From: Indolivaga macrotermitis | GTDB taxonomy: Bacteria > Bacteroidota > Bacteroidia > Bacteroidales > Dysgonomonadaceae | NCBI RefSeq assembly: GCF_900128985.1 | Contig: NZ_FQUC01000011.1 | Span: forward strand, 1 to 64,000 | Direction: 5' to 3' | DNA: 64,000 nt | In this document: positions 7,466 through 17,222 of the stretch, one piece after another | Layout: each line of letters opens with the position of its first letter | Position numbering within the stretch: position 1 is the stretch's first letter | The notes under the pieces: generated by a model | The model's database searches: none | The model's input: only the letters and a program-made list of their open reading frames with translations | What the model was told of the DNA's origin: nothing | Translations under genes and position numbers: made by a program

Positions 7466-9652
7466 ATGGAATTAGCACTAATTATTACAGGAGCAGGGTT
7501 GTTTCTGTTACTTCTATTTTTGGGCATTTTAGCCTCATTCTACAAAAAAATCCCACAGGGGAAAGCCATTGTCCGTACCGGAGTGGGAGGTACAGGTGTA
7601 GCATTTAATAAAGGAATGTATGTTGTTCCGATTTTCCATAAGATGGAAATTATGGATATTTCGATTAAGAAACTTGAGATAGAGCGCATGCAGCACGATG
7701 GCCTTATTTGTAAAGACAATATTCGCGCTGATATCAAAGTAGCGTTTTTCGTGCGGGTAAACAAATCGGTAAATGATGTAATTAATGTGGCTCAAACATT
7801 GGGTTGTGAGCGCGCGAGTGATATTTCGACTCTGAAAAATATATTTGAGGCGAAATTTTCCGAAGCATTGAAAACCGTAGGTAAAAAGTTCGATTTCATA
7901 GAATTATACGAAGCTCGCCGTGAGTTTCGTGACGAGATTATCAATATTATCGGTACAGACCTTAATGGTTATAATCTGGATGACTGTGCTATCGACTATC
8001 TGGAACAGACCGAGATTCAATTTATGAGTCCCGATAATATTCTTGATTCCGAAGGTATCCGTAAGATAACACAACTTACCGCAGCACAAAACATCAATGC
8101 TAACCAGATACGCAGGGATGAAGAGAAAGTGATCAAAAAGCAAAATGTAGAAGCGCGTGAAGCTATTCTGGAACTCGAACGTCAATTGGCGGAAAAGGAG
8201 GAAAAGCAACGCCGTGAAATAGATAACGTGAAGTCTCGCGAAGGCGCTGAAATACAAAAAGTAAGAGAAGAAGAACGCCTGAAAGCAGAAACTGTCCGCA
8301 TTAGTACAGACGAACAATTGGCCGTTCAGGAAGAAAACAAACTTCGTCAGATTATTATTGCTGAGAAGAACAAACAACGTACGGAAGCTATTGAAGCCGA
8401 ACGTGTTGAAAAAGACCGGGCTCTGGAGCAAACCGAACGTGAACGTATTGTTACTTTGGCACAAATAGATAAGGAACGCGTACTCGAAATCGAAAAGAAA
8501 AATATTCAGGATGTTATTCGCGAGCGTGTCGAAGTTGAAAAAGGCGTAGTGGAAGAAACCCAGAATATCAAGGATATAGAAGCATTCCGCGAAGTAGAAC
8601 GTAAGAAACACGTCGGTATTACTACTGCTGCGCAACTGGCGGAAGAAAAACTGATAGAAACTGTAAAAGCTGCGGAAGCAGAGAAGAAAGCTGCGGAAGA
8701 AAAGGCAAAACAATTGCTGATAGATGCTGATGCCAAGAAAGAAGCATCAACCAAGCAGGCCGAAGCCCGTAAGATATTGGCAGAGGCTCAGGCTAAAGAA
8801 GATGCAACCTACGGTCTTGCTGAAGCTGAAATAATGAAAGCCAAAGCTGCTGCTGCAGAACAACAAGGTACAGTAGAGGCTGCTAATATAGAAAAGAAAG
8901 CCAAAGCCGAGGCAGCAGGTATTGAGGCAAAAGCGGAAGCTAAGAAAAAAGAAGGGCTTGTTGATGCTGAAATTACCAGAGAGAAGGCTCTTGCTACTGC
9001 TACCGGAGAAGCCAGCATTATCGAGAAAAAATCTGTTGCCGAAGCTGCCGGAATTGAAGCTAAGGCTGATGCTAAGCGTAAAGAGGGCTTGATGGAAGCT
9101 GAAGTTGCCAAAGAAAAAGCTCTGGCCGAAGCATCGGGTATAGAAGAAAAAGCCGACGCAATGAAAAAGCTGGACGGAGTAGGTCGCGAACACGAAGAGT
9201 TCAAGCTACAGCTACAAAAGGAAAGAGATGTTGAATTGGCACAGATCAATATTCAGAAAGAAATTGCTGATGCTCAGGCGAAAGTGCTTGCCGAAGCATT
9301 GAAATCTGCGGATATAGATATTGTGGGTGGCGAAACTATGTTCTTCGATAATATAGTGAAACAAATATCTAATGCTAAAGGCTTTGACCGTTTGGTAAAC
9401 GAAAGCGATAATATCAGCCAGATTAAGAAAGCATTATTAGGCGATGGTAAAAACGGAGGCGAACTAATGGATCGTATCAGGTATTTTGTCCGCCAATATG
9501 GAATCTCTACTGAAGATATTAAGAATCTGAGTATTGCCGCGCTGATATTTAAAATGCAGAGCCAATGTACCAATAGCGAGGATAAAGGAGTATTGGACAA
9601 TCTTCTGAGCCTGGCTAAATCTATGGGTATATCCAATAATAAACTGTCATAA
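7466..9652 (+). CDS. Flotillin-family SPFH protein with an extended coiled coil
   Basis: An N-terminal membrane segment (about residues 2-26) is followed by an SPFH/Band 7 domain to about residue 210 (VVPIFHKMEIMDISIKKL, DIKVAFFVRV, DLNGYNLDDCAIDYLEQ). A very long Glu/Lys/Ala-rich coiled coil runs to about 590, and a helical tail rich in oligomerisation-type sequence ends the protein. Flotillins oligomerise into membrane scaffolds affecting fluidity and stress responses. At 728 residues it is much longer than E. coli YqiK (about 550). The extra length is coiled coil, including a duplicated unit of about 45 residues (AEAAGIEAKA...KEGL...EKALA) around 470-570. It is co-transcribed with the OB-fold partner. 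Confidence 0.9.
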   Translation: MELALIITGAGLFLLLLFLGILASFYKKIPQGKAIVRTGVGGTGVAFNKGMYVVPIFHKMEIMDISIKKLEIERMQHDGLICKDNIRADIKVAFFVRVNKSVNDVINVAQTLGCERASDISTLKNIFEAKFSEALKTVGKKFDFIELYEARREFRDEIINIIGTDLNGYNLDDCAIDYLEQTEIQFMSPDNILDSEGIRKITQLTAAQNINANQIRRDEEKVIKKQNVEAREAILELERQLAEKEEKQRREIDNVKSREGAEIQKVREEERLKAETVRISTDEQLAVQEENKLRQIIIAEKNKQRTEAIEAERVEKDRALEQTERERIVTLAQIDKERVLEIEKKNIQDVIRERVEVEKGVVEETQNIKDIEAFREVERKKHVGITTAAQLAEEKLIETVKAAEAEKKAAEEKAKQLLIDADAKKEASTKQAEARKILAEAQAKEDATYGLAEAEIMKAKAAAAEQQGTVEAANIEKKAKAEAAGIEAKAEAKKKEGLVDAEITREKALATATGEASIIEKKSVAEAAGIEAKADAKRKEGLMEAEVAKEKALAEASGIEEKADAMKKLDGVGREHEEFKLQLQKERDVELAQINIQKEIADAQAKVLAEALKSADIDIVGGETMFFDNIVKQISNAKGFDRLVNESDNISQIKKALLGDGKNGGELMDRIRYFVRQYGISTEDIKNLSIAALIFKMQSQCTNSEDKGVLDNLLSLAKSMGISNNKLS

Positions 9653-9667
9653 GGATCGAGGAATAAA

Positions 9668-9703
9668 AGAGAGCCCGTGATTTTAACGGGCTGCTCTTTC
9701 CTT
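9668..9703 (+). terminator. Terminator of the flotillin operon
   Basis: GAGCCCGT pairs with ACGGGCTGCTC around a 7-nt loop, with one bulge, and CTTTCCTT follows. It ends only about 20 bp before the next ATG, so read-through into 9724 is possible. Confidence 0.7.
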
Positions 9704-9723
9704 ATATAAAAGGTCTGGGAACG

Positions 9724-10353
9724 ATGAAAGGTTTTACATTGTTTATAGTCTTTTTCTTCTTATTATTCTGGGGAGCATGTGGTAATGTATCTCAGGAAGG
9801 GAAGATTGCACATGTAGAACCCCGCCCGATAGTTATACAACCTATAGGCGGTTTTCCGGATAAGCAGGCTCAGGTACTACTTAAAATGTTGAAGGAAGTA
9901 AATCCGAATGTATCGGTTGCTCAACCTATACCAATGTATAATAAAGCATATTTCGAACCTTTGCACAGATACCGGGCAGACTCTTTACTGCATTATCTGT
10001 ATCGTAAGAGTTACAGGCGAAAAGATGCTATAGTATTGGGCTTAACTTACAAAGATATAAGTACTACCACTCACGGATATTACGATTATGGAGTAATGGG
10101 ATTGGCACGTAGCCCCGGAAATGTCTGTATAATATCTACTCATCGCCTGTCGAAACGGAAAAAATATTATTATAACCAGATGTTTAAGGTTGCGATTCAT
10201 GAGCTGGCTCATACCGAAGGGTTAGGGCATTGCGACCTGAGCAATACCTGCTATATGAAGGACTGGAAATACAAAAGCCCGACACTCGAAGAAGATGAGT
10301 TTTGCATAACCTGTAAGACCTACTTACAGAAAAAAGGATGGAGACTCAAGTAA
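9724..10353 (+). CDS. Archaemetzincin-like (M54) zinc metalloprotease, predicted lipoprotein
   Basis: The zinc motif HELAHTEGLGHC starts at residue 159. A further Cys then Met (CYM) and a CITC pair follow, the signature order of archaemetzincins (HExxHxxGxxxC-C-x-M-CxxC) with a structural second zinc site. Spacing differs slightly from the textbook pattern: five residues instead of four between the first two cysteines, and about 15 before CxxC. The N-terminus is a signal peptide with a lipobox (WGAC, Cys19), so the enzyme should sit in the envelope. Most archaemetzincins I know are cytosolic. The mature domain contains the expected N-terminal sheet (PIVIQPIGGFP, DAIVLGLTYKDI). The substrate is unknown. 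Confidence 0.85.
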   Translation: MKGFTLFIVFFFLLFWGACGNVSQEGKIAHVEPRPIVIQPIGGFPDKQAQVLLKMLKEVNPNVSVAQPIPMYNKAYFEPLHRYRADSLLHYLYRKSYRRKDAIVLGLTYKDISTTTHGYYDYGVMGLARSPGNVCIISTHRLSKRKKYYYNQMFKVAIHELAHTEGLGHCDLSNTCYMKDWKYKSPTLEEDEFCITCKTYLQKKGWRLK

Positions 10354-10398
10354 TGTTGAATTTTTATTTAATAGGTTCTTATTTTTCGTGATTGGAGA

Positions 10399-10953
10399 AT
10401 GAATAAGTTCAAAAAATACGGAGCTAAAATATTTGTAACAAGTTTAGTTGTTTTGTTACTAACCATGTTTGGTGTAATTACTGATATTTCATTCAAGTTG
10501 AGTTGGTTGAATATGGCTTGCTCTTTCAACATATATATAGTGGTAGTACTTGTGCTGGTATATTTGGGGAGGACACTGAAAAATAAAATATTGAAAGTTA
10601 TATACATATTACTTGTATGTACTCCGTTCATGCTTATTTCAGTGCTGGTTTTTCTATTCAGTTTGTCGGGATATAGCGGCGGTGGAGGATATTATTATAA
10701 TAAAACCATTGATGAAGGAAGATATAAAGTGAGGAGCTATGTTGAATCCTTCGATAATACAGAAGAAACAGTGGCGACAAAAATATATAAGGAAATAGGC
10801 TACTTGCCTTTTCTCGAACGTCTTATTTATAAAACCACCAACATAAACGAATATATAAAGAATACAGAATATAATACCGGAAGGATATTTATATATCGGA
10901 ATAATGGAAATGGTTTGCAGTGGATGGAAACAGTTAATGTAGATAAATTATAA
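10399..10953 (+). CDS. Small membrane protein of unknown function
   Basis: These 184 residues have three predicted membrane segments in the first half (about 11-33, 43-57 and 65-92). A Gly/Tyr-rich turn (SGGGGYYYN) and a soluble C-terminal part of about 90 residues follow, the latter with a charged helix and YIKNTEYNTGRIFIY. I recognise no family. It is 45 bp after the metalloprotease on the same strand and about 100 bp before the AAA ATPase. A hairpin (AAGGC-TTTAG-GCCTT at about 11028-11042) lies just before the ATPase start. Confidence 0.7.
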   Translation: MNKFKKYGAKIFVTSLVVLLLTMFGVITDISFKLSWLNMACSFNIYIVVVLVLVYLGRTLKNKILKVIYILLVCTPFMLISVLVFLFSLSGYSGGGGYYYNKTIDEGRYKVRSYVESFDNTEETVATKIYKEIGYLPFLERLIYKTTNINEYIKNTEYNTGRIFIYRNNGNGLQWMETVNVDKL

Positions 10954-11051
10954 GCAATAATAAATATTTGATAATGTATTTTCGAATATGACTAAGTATT
11001 GTTGCTTTACTTACAAAATCAATAAAAAGGCTTTAGGCCTTAAAACGATAT

Positions 11052-14000
11052 ATGCAGGAAATAGAAAATAATAAAACTGCCGATTCTCTCGACTCGGGTA
11101 CTTATGAGATAATACGTAAGCGTCTGCAGGTACAGAAAGACGATTTGCTCGACCGCCTGGCTTCGCTCAACGATGCACGTAAAGAAGTATTTACGTCAAG
11201 TGAGTTTTCTCTGTTGGCTAATCAGCGGATCGATACCGACAATAATTGTGTTGCCCGGGGAATCATGGCTTTGGGTAATCTTTGTATTTTTGCCTATAAC
11301 GTTCATTTCGGCTTGCGTTCCGATATACAACTCAGCGATGTTTTCAGTATTTATCGTTTCGAGGATAGTCAGTTTATACCCCAGCCTCTTGACATAATTG
11401 ATGATGAGGCTTTTCTGAACGATTATAAAAACCTGTATAAGTATTACAGGGATTCTATATTCTCACGCTTCCGTAAGACCGAAAATTACCTGTATATGAT
11501 TTTTCAGACAGGTAAGACGGCAAATGATGCAAAAGCGTTTAAATGGCTGATCAAGGACAATAAGCTGATCTATCAGGACGACCGTAGTATACACGAAGTC
11601 GTAAAATCTCCGCAACACGAGTTTAAGTGGACGAAGACTTCGCTCGAAGACCGCCGGTTAGGAACGTTTCCGCATATGTCTATTCTCGATAAAGTATTTA
11701 TTGAGGCTTTAGGTGGTGATATTACGTTCAAGATAGAGGACAATACCCAGACAGGTAAAGGAATCTATTCCGAGAAGGTAGAAAATAAAGACCAGCAGTT
11801 AGACGATGCCGAATATTACTATGCCGATCTGGGCAACATCATACTGATCCGTATTAAACCTTATCAGGAAGATTTCCGGGCATTTGTATTCAATACACGC
11901 ACCAAAGAAGTCATAAATATACATGCCCTGAATGAATCCGGGGTGCTGCTGCCTGAAGGGCAAGGTATTATCTTCCCTAATGGCTACTATTTGCAGAGTG
12001 GCGATCATAAGGTATTTGAGAGTGAGCTTAGTAATCTTGAGTTTATCCGGAAGATAGCATCGCCCAATGGCGAAGATTACTTATATATTTTTTATCAGAA
12101 CGAGAGTAATACTTATGTTCTGATGTCATATAATATTATCCGGCAACAAGTTGAGACACCTATTATCTGTAATGGTTTTACTTTCTTCGGTGACGGGTCT
12201 CTTATCTATTTCCGGTCCGAGAAAGAAGCTACCCGGCACCATCAGGTGCAGATATGGCAAACACCTTATATGACCGAATGGACAGAGAGTGCCGGTAAGA
12301 AAGATAATTTCCTTTACAAGATAGGAAATAAAAGTATTGTACGGGCTATGGCCGAATGTCAGGAAGTTGTATTACTGATAAATAAGGAGGATTCTTACGA
12401 AGGCTTGTACGAAGATATTGTTAAGAAATCAAACGATATAGTTGATGCCTATTTCTGGGTCTCGGGCAAAGAAACCTATTCGTTGTCCGAACCTCTAGTA
12501 CAAATACGGGAAATAGCTAATACTGCTATTGATGAGTTTGATAAAGTACAGAATCAGAAAAAGCATGCAGAGGAAACTCTTCGGGATACATTCGAAAAGG
12601 TAGAAAAGCTACTGTTTGAAATAAAGAATGCCCGTTATTCCACACTCGACCAGTTGGTAAAACAATTAGCAGACACCCGCCGGCTTCATGGTGAAGTTAT
12701 AGAGCTGGGTAATGTTAAGTATATCGATGTTGATAAAGTTGCCGAATATAAAGGGATCTTAAACGATGCAAGCCAGAAGCTGTCTACACAGACAATCGCT
12801 TTTCTGTTGAAGGATGAGGCTTTGATACCTTATGAGCAGAAAGTAGAGAAGGAGAGGGCAGAGGTTGATAATGTAACCAAGGTTATAGATGCCCATAAAA
12901 TAGAAGAGAATTGCAAACTGATATCGTCTGAATTGGAACTGTTGATAGATATACTCAATAGTCTAAAGATTGAGGATACGACAGAGGCAACCCGTATTGT
13001 AGAAAAGATATCCCTGATATTTTCGTCCCTGAATGAAGTGAGAGCACAGCTGAAACGTAAAATCGATTCACTGAAAAGTCAGGAAGCGATAGCCGATTTT
13101 AAAGCTCAGCTGACCTTATTGGAGCAGAGTATAGTTAACTATCTGGAACTGGCTACTTCGCCCGAGCGGTGCGACGAATATTTTACGAAAGTAAGTGTAC
13201 AGGTAGAGGAGTTAGAAAGTAAATATGCCGATTTTGATGACTTTATCTTACGCATAGCCGAAAAACGAAACGATGTAATCAAGGCATTTGATGGAAAGAA
13301 AGCTCAGCTGATAGAGCAGATCAACCGCCGTACATCGTCATTGGAGCAAATAGGGTTGCGGGTACTAAAGAATGTGGAGAATAAGGCGCAGACATTCAAA
13401 TCGAAAGAAGAGATTCAGGCATTTTTCTCTACAGACCTGATGGTTGATAAAATACGGAAGCTTGTCGAAGAACTTAAGTCTTTGGGAGATGTATCGAAAG
13501 CAGAGAATCTTGAAAACAGCCTCAAAACCTCGCTCGAAGATGCTTTACGAGTATTGAAAGACCGTACCGAATTGTTTGTTGACGGCGATAATATCATAGC
13601 ACTTGGTTCTCATAAGTTTGCGGTAAATAAGCAATCGCTGGATCTGACGATTGTACGTCGCGACAATAAACTGTTTTACCACCTGACCGGAACTAATTTC
13701 TATTACGAAATGAAGGACGGTGAGATTAATCACTACCGCGATATCTGGGAACAGGAGATTGTTTCAGAGAATAATATTGTATATAGGGCTGAATATCTGG
13801 CTTATCTGGCTTTTGTAGAGAGCCAGATAAATCCGGCGTTTAATTTAGATGCTTTTGTAACCCGGCGTGTCGAACAGAATTATTCGGAATCGTACATGAA
13901 AGGTGTACACGATTTTGATGCAAAACGTATTTTCGAAACATTACAAAAATTATATCGGGATATGGGATTGCTGGCATTTACCCCAAGGGTAAGGGTTGCC

Positions 14001-15920
14001 GCGCAATTATTCTGGTATATGCAGAAGCCGGAAGATAAAGAACGGCTATTCAAGCTGATAAGCTCCGCTAATGTGGTATTAAAGGCATTTCCTAATTCGG
14101 GAAATTATGAATATGTTTTGGTTCAGGTAAAAGATATGTTCGGGCAATGGAATACATACTTCTCCGTACCGGATGGATTTGTCGAAAAGGTAGCTGCTTA
14201 CCTTTTCCGTGAGTTTGCCGATTCGCAGATATTTACCTGTAGCGAGCAAGCCGGTTATTTGAGAGGAGAGTTCAATAAATATTTGAGTACAAATGGGTTG
14301 TTGGAGAATTTTGAAGGTGACGCCGGTAATGAAACTTTTGATGCTGTTGACCGGTTTTATCTGGTTCAGAGCTGGTTGAACTCATTTGTGGATCTTTCAG
14401 CCGAACTTACCCCTTATAAAAAATATGTAGAAGAAACCGCTTGCCTGCTTTTACTGAAAGCACAGGAATATAATACTCATACAGCTCCTGATAAAAATAC
14501 AATTGATGACCTGAGAGGTAGCCATACTGTTATCGGAGATGGAATTTACACTTTAGATTATCATACTTTTATCGATCGGTTAAGCTATTTTGTAGAGAAG
14601 AGCGTGCCTGCTTTCGATGCTTTTACTAAGCAGAAGGAGCAGCTTATTACGGCCTTCCGAAAATCGTTGAAGTTAGATGAGCTGAGACCCAAAGTATTAA
14701 CATCGTTCGTCCGTAATAAGCTTATAAATGAGGTATACCTTCCCCTGATCGGGGCCAATCTGGCTAAACAGCTAGGTGTAGCCGGAGAGAATAAACGGAC
14801 AGCCCGTATGGGAATGTTATTGCTGATTTCTCCTCCCGGATACGGTAAAACTACATTGATGGAGTATCTGGCTAAAACTATGGGACTGAATTTTGTGAAG
14901 ATAAATGGCCCTACTATCGGGCACTCGATAACATCTATTGATCCGACCGAAGCGAAGACTTCCGGTGCTCGGGAGGAATTGAAAAAGATAAATCTTTCGT
15001 TCGAAATGGCGGATAATGTAATGCTTTATCTGGACGATATTCAGCATTGTAGCTCCGAATTTTTACAGAAGTTCATTTCTCTTGCCGACGGGCAGCGAAA
15101 AATGGATGGTATATATGAAGGGGAGAGCAAGACTTACGATCTCCGGGGAAAACGTTTCTGTGTGATTATGGCAGGTAATCCCTATACCGAGAGCGGAGAT
15201 AAGTTCCAGATTCCTGATATGTTGGCAAACCGTGCCGATGTATATAACCTGGGCGATGTGATAGGAGGGACTGAGCATCTGTTCAGATTAAGTTTATTGG
15301 AAAATGCAATTGTGGAGAATCCTTATTTACAAAAGGTTGCAGGAAAGAGTTTCAATGATTTTTATGCCCTTGTTAGTTATGTCGAGAGTCGTACGGATGT
15401 TTTACCCGATCTGGAAAGTAACCATACTCAACAGGATGTTGACGATTTTATCGCAGTCGTCCGCAATTGTATAATTATCCGCAATGTTGTGCTCGAAGTG
15501 AATAAAAACTATATATCGAGTGCTGCTATGCAGGATGCTTATCGGATAGAACCGCCATTTAAGTTACAAGGTTCGTACCGTGATATGAATAAGATGGTAG
15601 GACAGGTGGTGCCGTTGATGAATACTAAGGAGATAAATGCTTTGGTGTTGTCCCATTACGAGAGTGAGTCGCAGACCCTGACCGCCGATGCTGAGGCCAA
15701 TCTTCTGAAATTGAAAGAAATTGCAGGATTACAGTCGGGTAGTGATCGCGACCGTTGGGAACAGATTAAAGAAATATTTAATAAGAATAATAAGCTTGCC
15801 GGATTTGATAAATCGGATCAGGCAGGATTGGTATTGGCTCAACTTGTAGAATTTAATGAAAATCTGGAAGGGATAAAGTTTGCTCTTCGGAATAATAAAA
15901 ATAATGATCTTGAAAAATAA
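11052..15920 (+). CDS. Giant DUF3686-type ATPase with C-terminal AAA domain
   Basis: These 1622 residues match the architecture of proteins annotated as DNA-repair ATPases (DUF3686). First comes a region of about 450 residues with beta-propeller-like repeats (VFNTRTKEVINIHAL, FTFFGDGSLIYF). A long coiled coil follows at about 480-850, then a mixed domain (about 850-1230) and an AAA domain with Walker A PGYGKTT (about 1262-1268) and Walker B LYLDDIQH (Asp1328, Asp1329). AGNPYTESG resembles sensor 1. The AAA part is MoxR/dynein-like in style. Despite the family name, a role in DNA repair is not shown by the sequence. It lies in the same gene row as the flotillin and OB-fold protein. The 3' end overlaps the next start by 17 bp. 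Confidence 0.85.
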   Translation: MQEIENNKTADSLDSGTYEIIRKRLQVQKDDLLDRLASLNDARKEVFTSSEFSLLANQRIDTDNNCVARGIMALGNLCIFAYNVHFGLRSDIQLSDVFSIYRFEDSQFIPQPLDIIDDEAFLNDYKNLYKYYRDSIFSRFRKTENYLYMIFQTGKTANDAKAFKWLIKDNKLIYQDDRSIHEVVKSPQHEFKWTKTSLEDRRLGTFPHMSILDKVFIEALGGDITFKIEDNTQTGKGIYSEKVENKDQQLDDAEYYYADLGNIILIRIKPYQEDFRAFVFNTRTKEVINIHALNESGVLLPEGQGIIFPNGYYLQSGDHKVFESELSNLEFIRKIASPNGEDYLYIFYQNESNTYVLMSYNIIRQQVETPIICNGFTFFGDGSLIYFRSEKEATRHHQVQIWQTPYMTEWTESAGKKDNFLYKIGNKSIVRAMAECQEVVLLINKEDSYEGLYEDIVKKSNDIVDAYFWVSGKETYSLSEPLVQIREIANTAIDEFDKVQNQKKHAEETLRDTFEKVEKLLFEIKNARYSTLDQLVKQLADTRRLHGEVIELGNVKYIDVDKVAEYKGILNDASQKLSTQTIAFLLKDEALIPYEQKVEKERAEVDNVTKVIDAHKIEENCKLISSELELLIDILNSLKIEDTTEATRIVEKISLIFSSLNEVRAQLKRKIDSLKSQEAIADFKAQLTLLEQSIVNYLELATSPERCDEYFTKVSVQVEELESKYADFDDFILRIAEKRNDVIKAFDGKKAQLIEQINRRTSSLEQIGLRVLKNVENKAQTFKSKEEIQAFFSTDLMVDKIRKLVEELKSLGDVSKAENLENSLKTSLEDALRVLKDRTELFVDGDNIIALGSHKFAVNKQSLDLTIVRRDNKLFYHLTGTNFYYEMKDGEINHYRDIWEQEIVSENNIVYRAEYLAYLAFVESQINPAFNLDAFVTRRVEQNYSESYMKGVHDFDAKRIFETLQKLYRDMGLLAFTPRVRVAAQLFWYMQKPEDKERLFKLISSANVVLKAFPNSGNYEYVLVQVKDMFGQWNTYFSVPDGFVEKVAAYLFREFADSQIFTCSEQAGYLRGEFNKYLSTNGLLENFEGDAGNETFDAVDRFYLVQSWLNSFVDLSAELTPYKKYVEETACLLLLKAQEYNTHTAPDKNTIDDLRGSHTVIGDGIYTLDYHTFIDRLSYFVEKSVPAFDAFTKQKEQLITAFRKSLKLDELRPKVLTSFVRNKLINEVYLPLIGANLAKQLGVAGENKRTARMGMLLLISPPGYGKTTLMEYLAKTMGLNFVKINGPTIGHSITSIDPTEAKTSGAREELKKINLSFEMADNVMLYLDDIQHCSSEFLQKFISLADGQRKMDGIYEGESKTYDLRGKRFCVIMAGNPYTESGDKFQIPDMLANRADVYNLGDVIGGTEHLFRLSLLENAIVENPYLQKVAGKSFNDFYALVSYVESRTDVLPDLESNHTQQDVDDFIAVVRNCIIIRNVVLEVNKNYISSAAMQDAYRIEPPFKLQGSYRDMNKMVGQVVPLMNTKEINALVLSHYESESQTLTADAEANLLKLKEIAGLQSGSDRDRWEQIKEIFNKNNKLAGFDKSDQAGLVLAQLVEFNENLEGIKFALRNNKNNDLEK

Positions 15921-16425
15921 GTATTTGTTTATAAGTTTTTTATCAGTTGTTCTTTTGTTGACAGCCTGTACCGGAAATAATCCGCTTAGTAAAGTAAATG
16001 TTGATAAACCCCGTATCTCCTATGGTGGGGTATCATTTAATTTTCCGGAACAGTGGAAGCTCGAAACTGAGAATATTGATAATGGAGATATCTCTTATAT
16101 TGATATTGCAGATGATGAGGATCTGTATATGAAAATATGGATAATGAATTTTGTGGATATCCCGGAGAAGAAGCTGGAAAATTATCTTTTAGATTGGGGG
16201 CCCGAATATAAAGTAGAGTCAGAGGCAGTAGCTTCTGCCCGTTTTGGCGAGTATGATGCCAAGATGCGGAAGTATAGTGTAAGTCTTAATGATCTTGCCG
16301 TTTATGGAAATGCTTATTCGTTCTGCTACGGTGGAAAGACTTTTTTAATAACGAAACATTCGGAGAGCAGAGTGAAACTGCAGCATTCATTTTCTTTGAT
16401 AGAAAGTACATTTCATATAGAATAG
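15904..16425 (+). CDS. Lipoprotein of unknown function
   Basis: The ATG at 15904 starts a canonical lipoprotein signal peptide (MILKNKYLFISFLS...LLLTAC). An in-frame upstream ATG at 15880 would add eight residues and deepen the overlap with the ATPase gene, so 15904 is preferred. The mature region of about 150 residues opens with YGGVSFNFPEQWKLE and looks like a PsbP/MOG1-type small alpha/beta domain, common in proteins starting with 'phi-PxxW'. Translational coupling with the ATPase is likely from the overlap. The function is unknown. Confidence 0.75.
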   Translation: MILKNKYLFISFLSVVLLLTACTGNNPLSKVNVDKPRISYGGVSFNFPEQWKLETENIDNGDISYIDIADDEDLYMKIWIMNFVDIPEKKLENYLLDWGPEYKVESEAVASARFGEYDAKMRKYSVSLNDLAVYGNAYSFCYGGKTFLITKHSESRVKLQHSFSLIESTFHIE

Positions 16426-16450
16426 ATATTATTTACGGAGATAATACTGA

Positions 16451-16487
16451 AAAAGGATATGCCACGAAACAGGCATATCCTTTATTT
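16451..16487. terminator. Bidirectional terminator between convergent genes
   Basis: AAAGGATATGCC / GGCATATCCTTT form a 12-bp perfect stem with an 8-nt loop, with A-rich and T-rich flanks serving both strands. Confidence 0.9.
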
Positions 16488-16504
16488 ATTATATTCAAAA
16501 CGTT

Positions 16505-17119
16505 TTACTTACGTATCCAAACATTGGTTATTTCCCCGAATACAATTTTGTGATAGTCATTGGTTTCAGCATGAGCTTCTACCACGAATTTCTTTCCGGC
16601 TTCGGTATAGAAATCGTCAGGCGAAACGGTTGTAACTTCGGTCAGTTTACATTCAATAACTAATTTGGCTTCGCGGTATGTCATATTTCCGGATGGAGTT
16701 TGTATTGAGACCAGATTGTTTTCTTTCATTTTATCGCTGTTGCGTCCCGATTTTTTGCCGAACTGGATAAAATCTTTTTTGTACTGGTCGTCGAAATAAG
16801 TCATAGTATAAGTTTCTTTTTTGCGCATAATCTCGAGGGTATAGCGGTTTGATCGGAGAAAACACCATGTAGTCGGTTTTTCGAGCAAAATACCCCAGCC
16901 ACCCCAGCTGGCTACCATAGAATTATATAGAGAAGGGTCTCCCGCTGTGATAACTGTAAAATCGGTACCTACAAGCTTGAAAACATTTTCGGGAATCTCT
17001 TTCACATCTATTTGTTTGAAAATATCGGTGAACGAATCGCTCTGAGTAGCTTGGCTATAAATTTTACCACCTGATATTAAAAGGAGGATTGCTGTTAAAA
17101 ATATACTTAACTTTTTCAT
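16505..17119 (-). CDS. Exported flavin-reductase-like (FMN-binding split barrel) protein
   Basis: A clear signal peptide (MKKLSIFLTAILLLISGGKIYSQA) is followed by a split-barrel flavin reductase-like domain: FKLVGTDFTVITAG, NSMVASWGGWGILLEKP, CFLRSNRYTLEIMRKKETYTMTYFD and a terminal FGEITNVWIRK. Cytosolic relatives in Bacteroidota share NSMTASWGGxG and RPxRYT motifs and are annotated as flavin reductase family proteins. Export to the periplasm is the odd point. Either the cofactor is loaded outside or the fold has been reused. The AraC regulator lies immediately upstream on the same strand (103 bp) and may control it. Confidence 0.8.
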   Translation of the reverse strand: MKKLSIFLTAILLLISGGKIYSQATQSDSFTDIFKQIDVKEIPENVFKLVGTDFTVITAGDPSLYNSMVASWGGWGILLEKPTTWCFLRSNRYTLEIMRKKETYTMTYFDDQYKKDFIQFGKKSGRNSDKMKENNLVSIQTPSGNMTYREAKLVIECKLTEVTTVSPDDFYTEAGKKFVVEAHAETNDYHKIVFGEITNVWIRK

Positions 17120-17222
17120 TTATGTATTTATATTAAATGGTTTGAATTTCGGAGAGACAAAAATACAATTATGGTTTTGAACGGAAGTAGTAAATAACCG
17201 GCAGAAAGTGGTAAATCTCGGT

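Noticed and set aside
7904-8713. 269-residue Phe-rich minus-strand reading frame in the flotillin gene
   Set aside because: It is antisense to the coiled coil, where Glu/Lys codons give Phe/Leu in reverse; no start signals or family.
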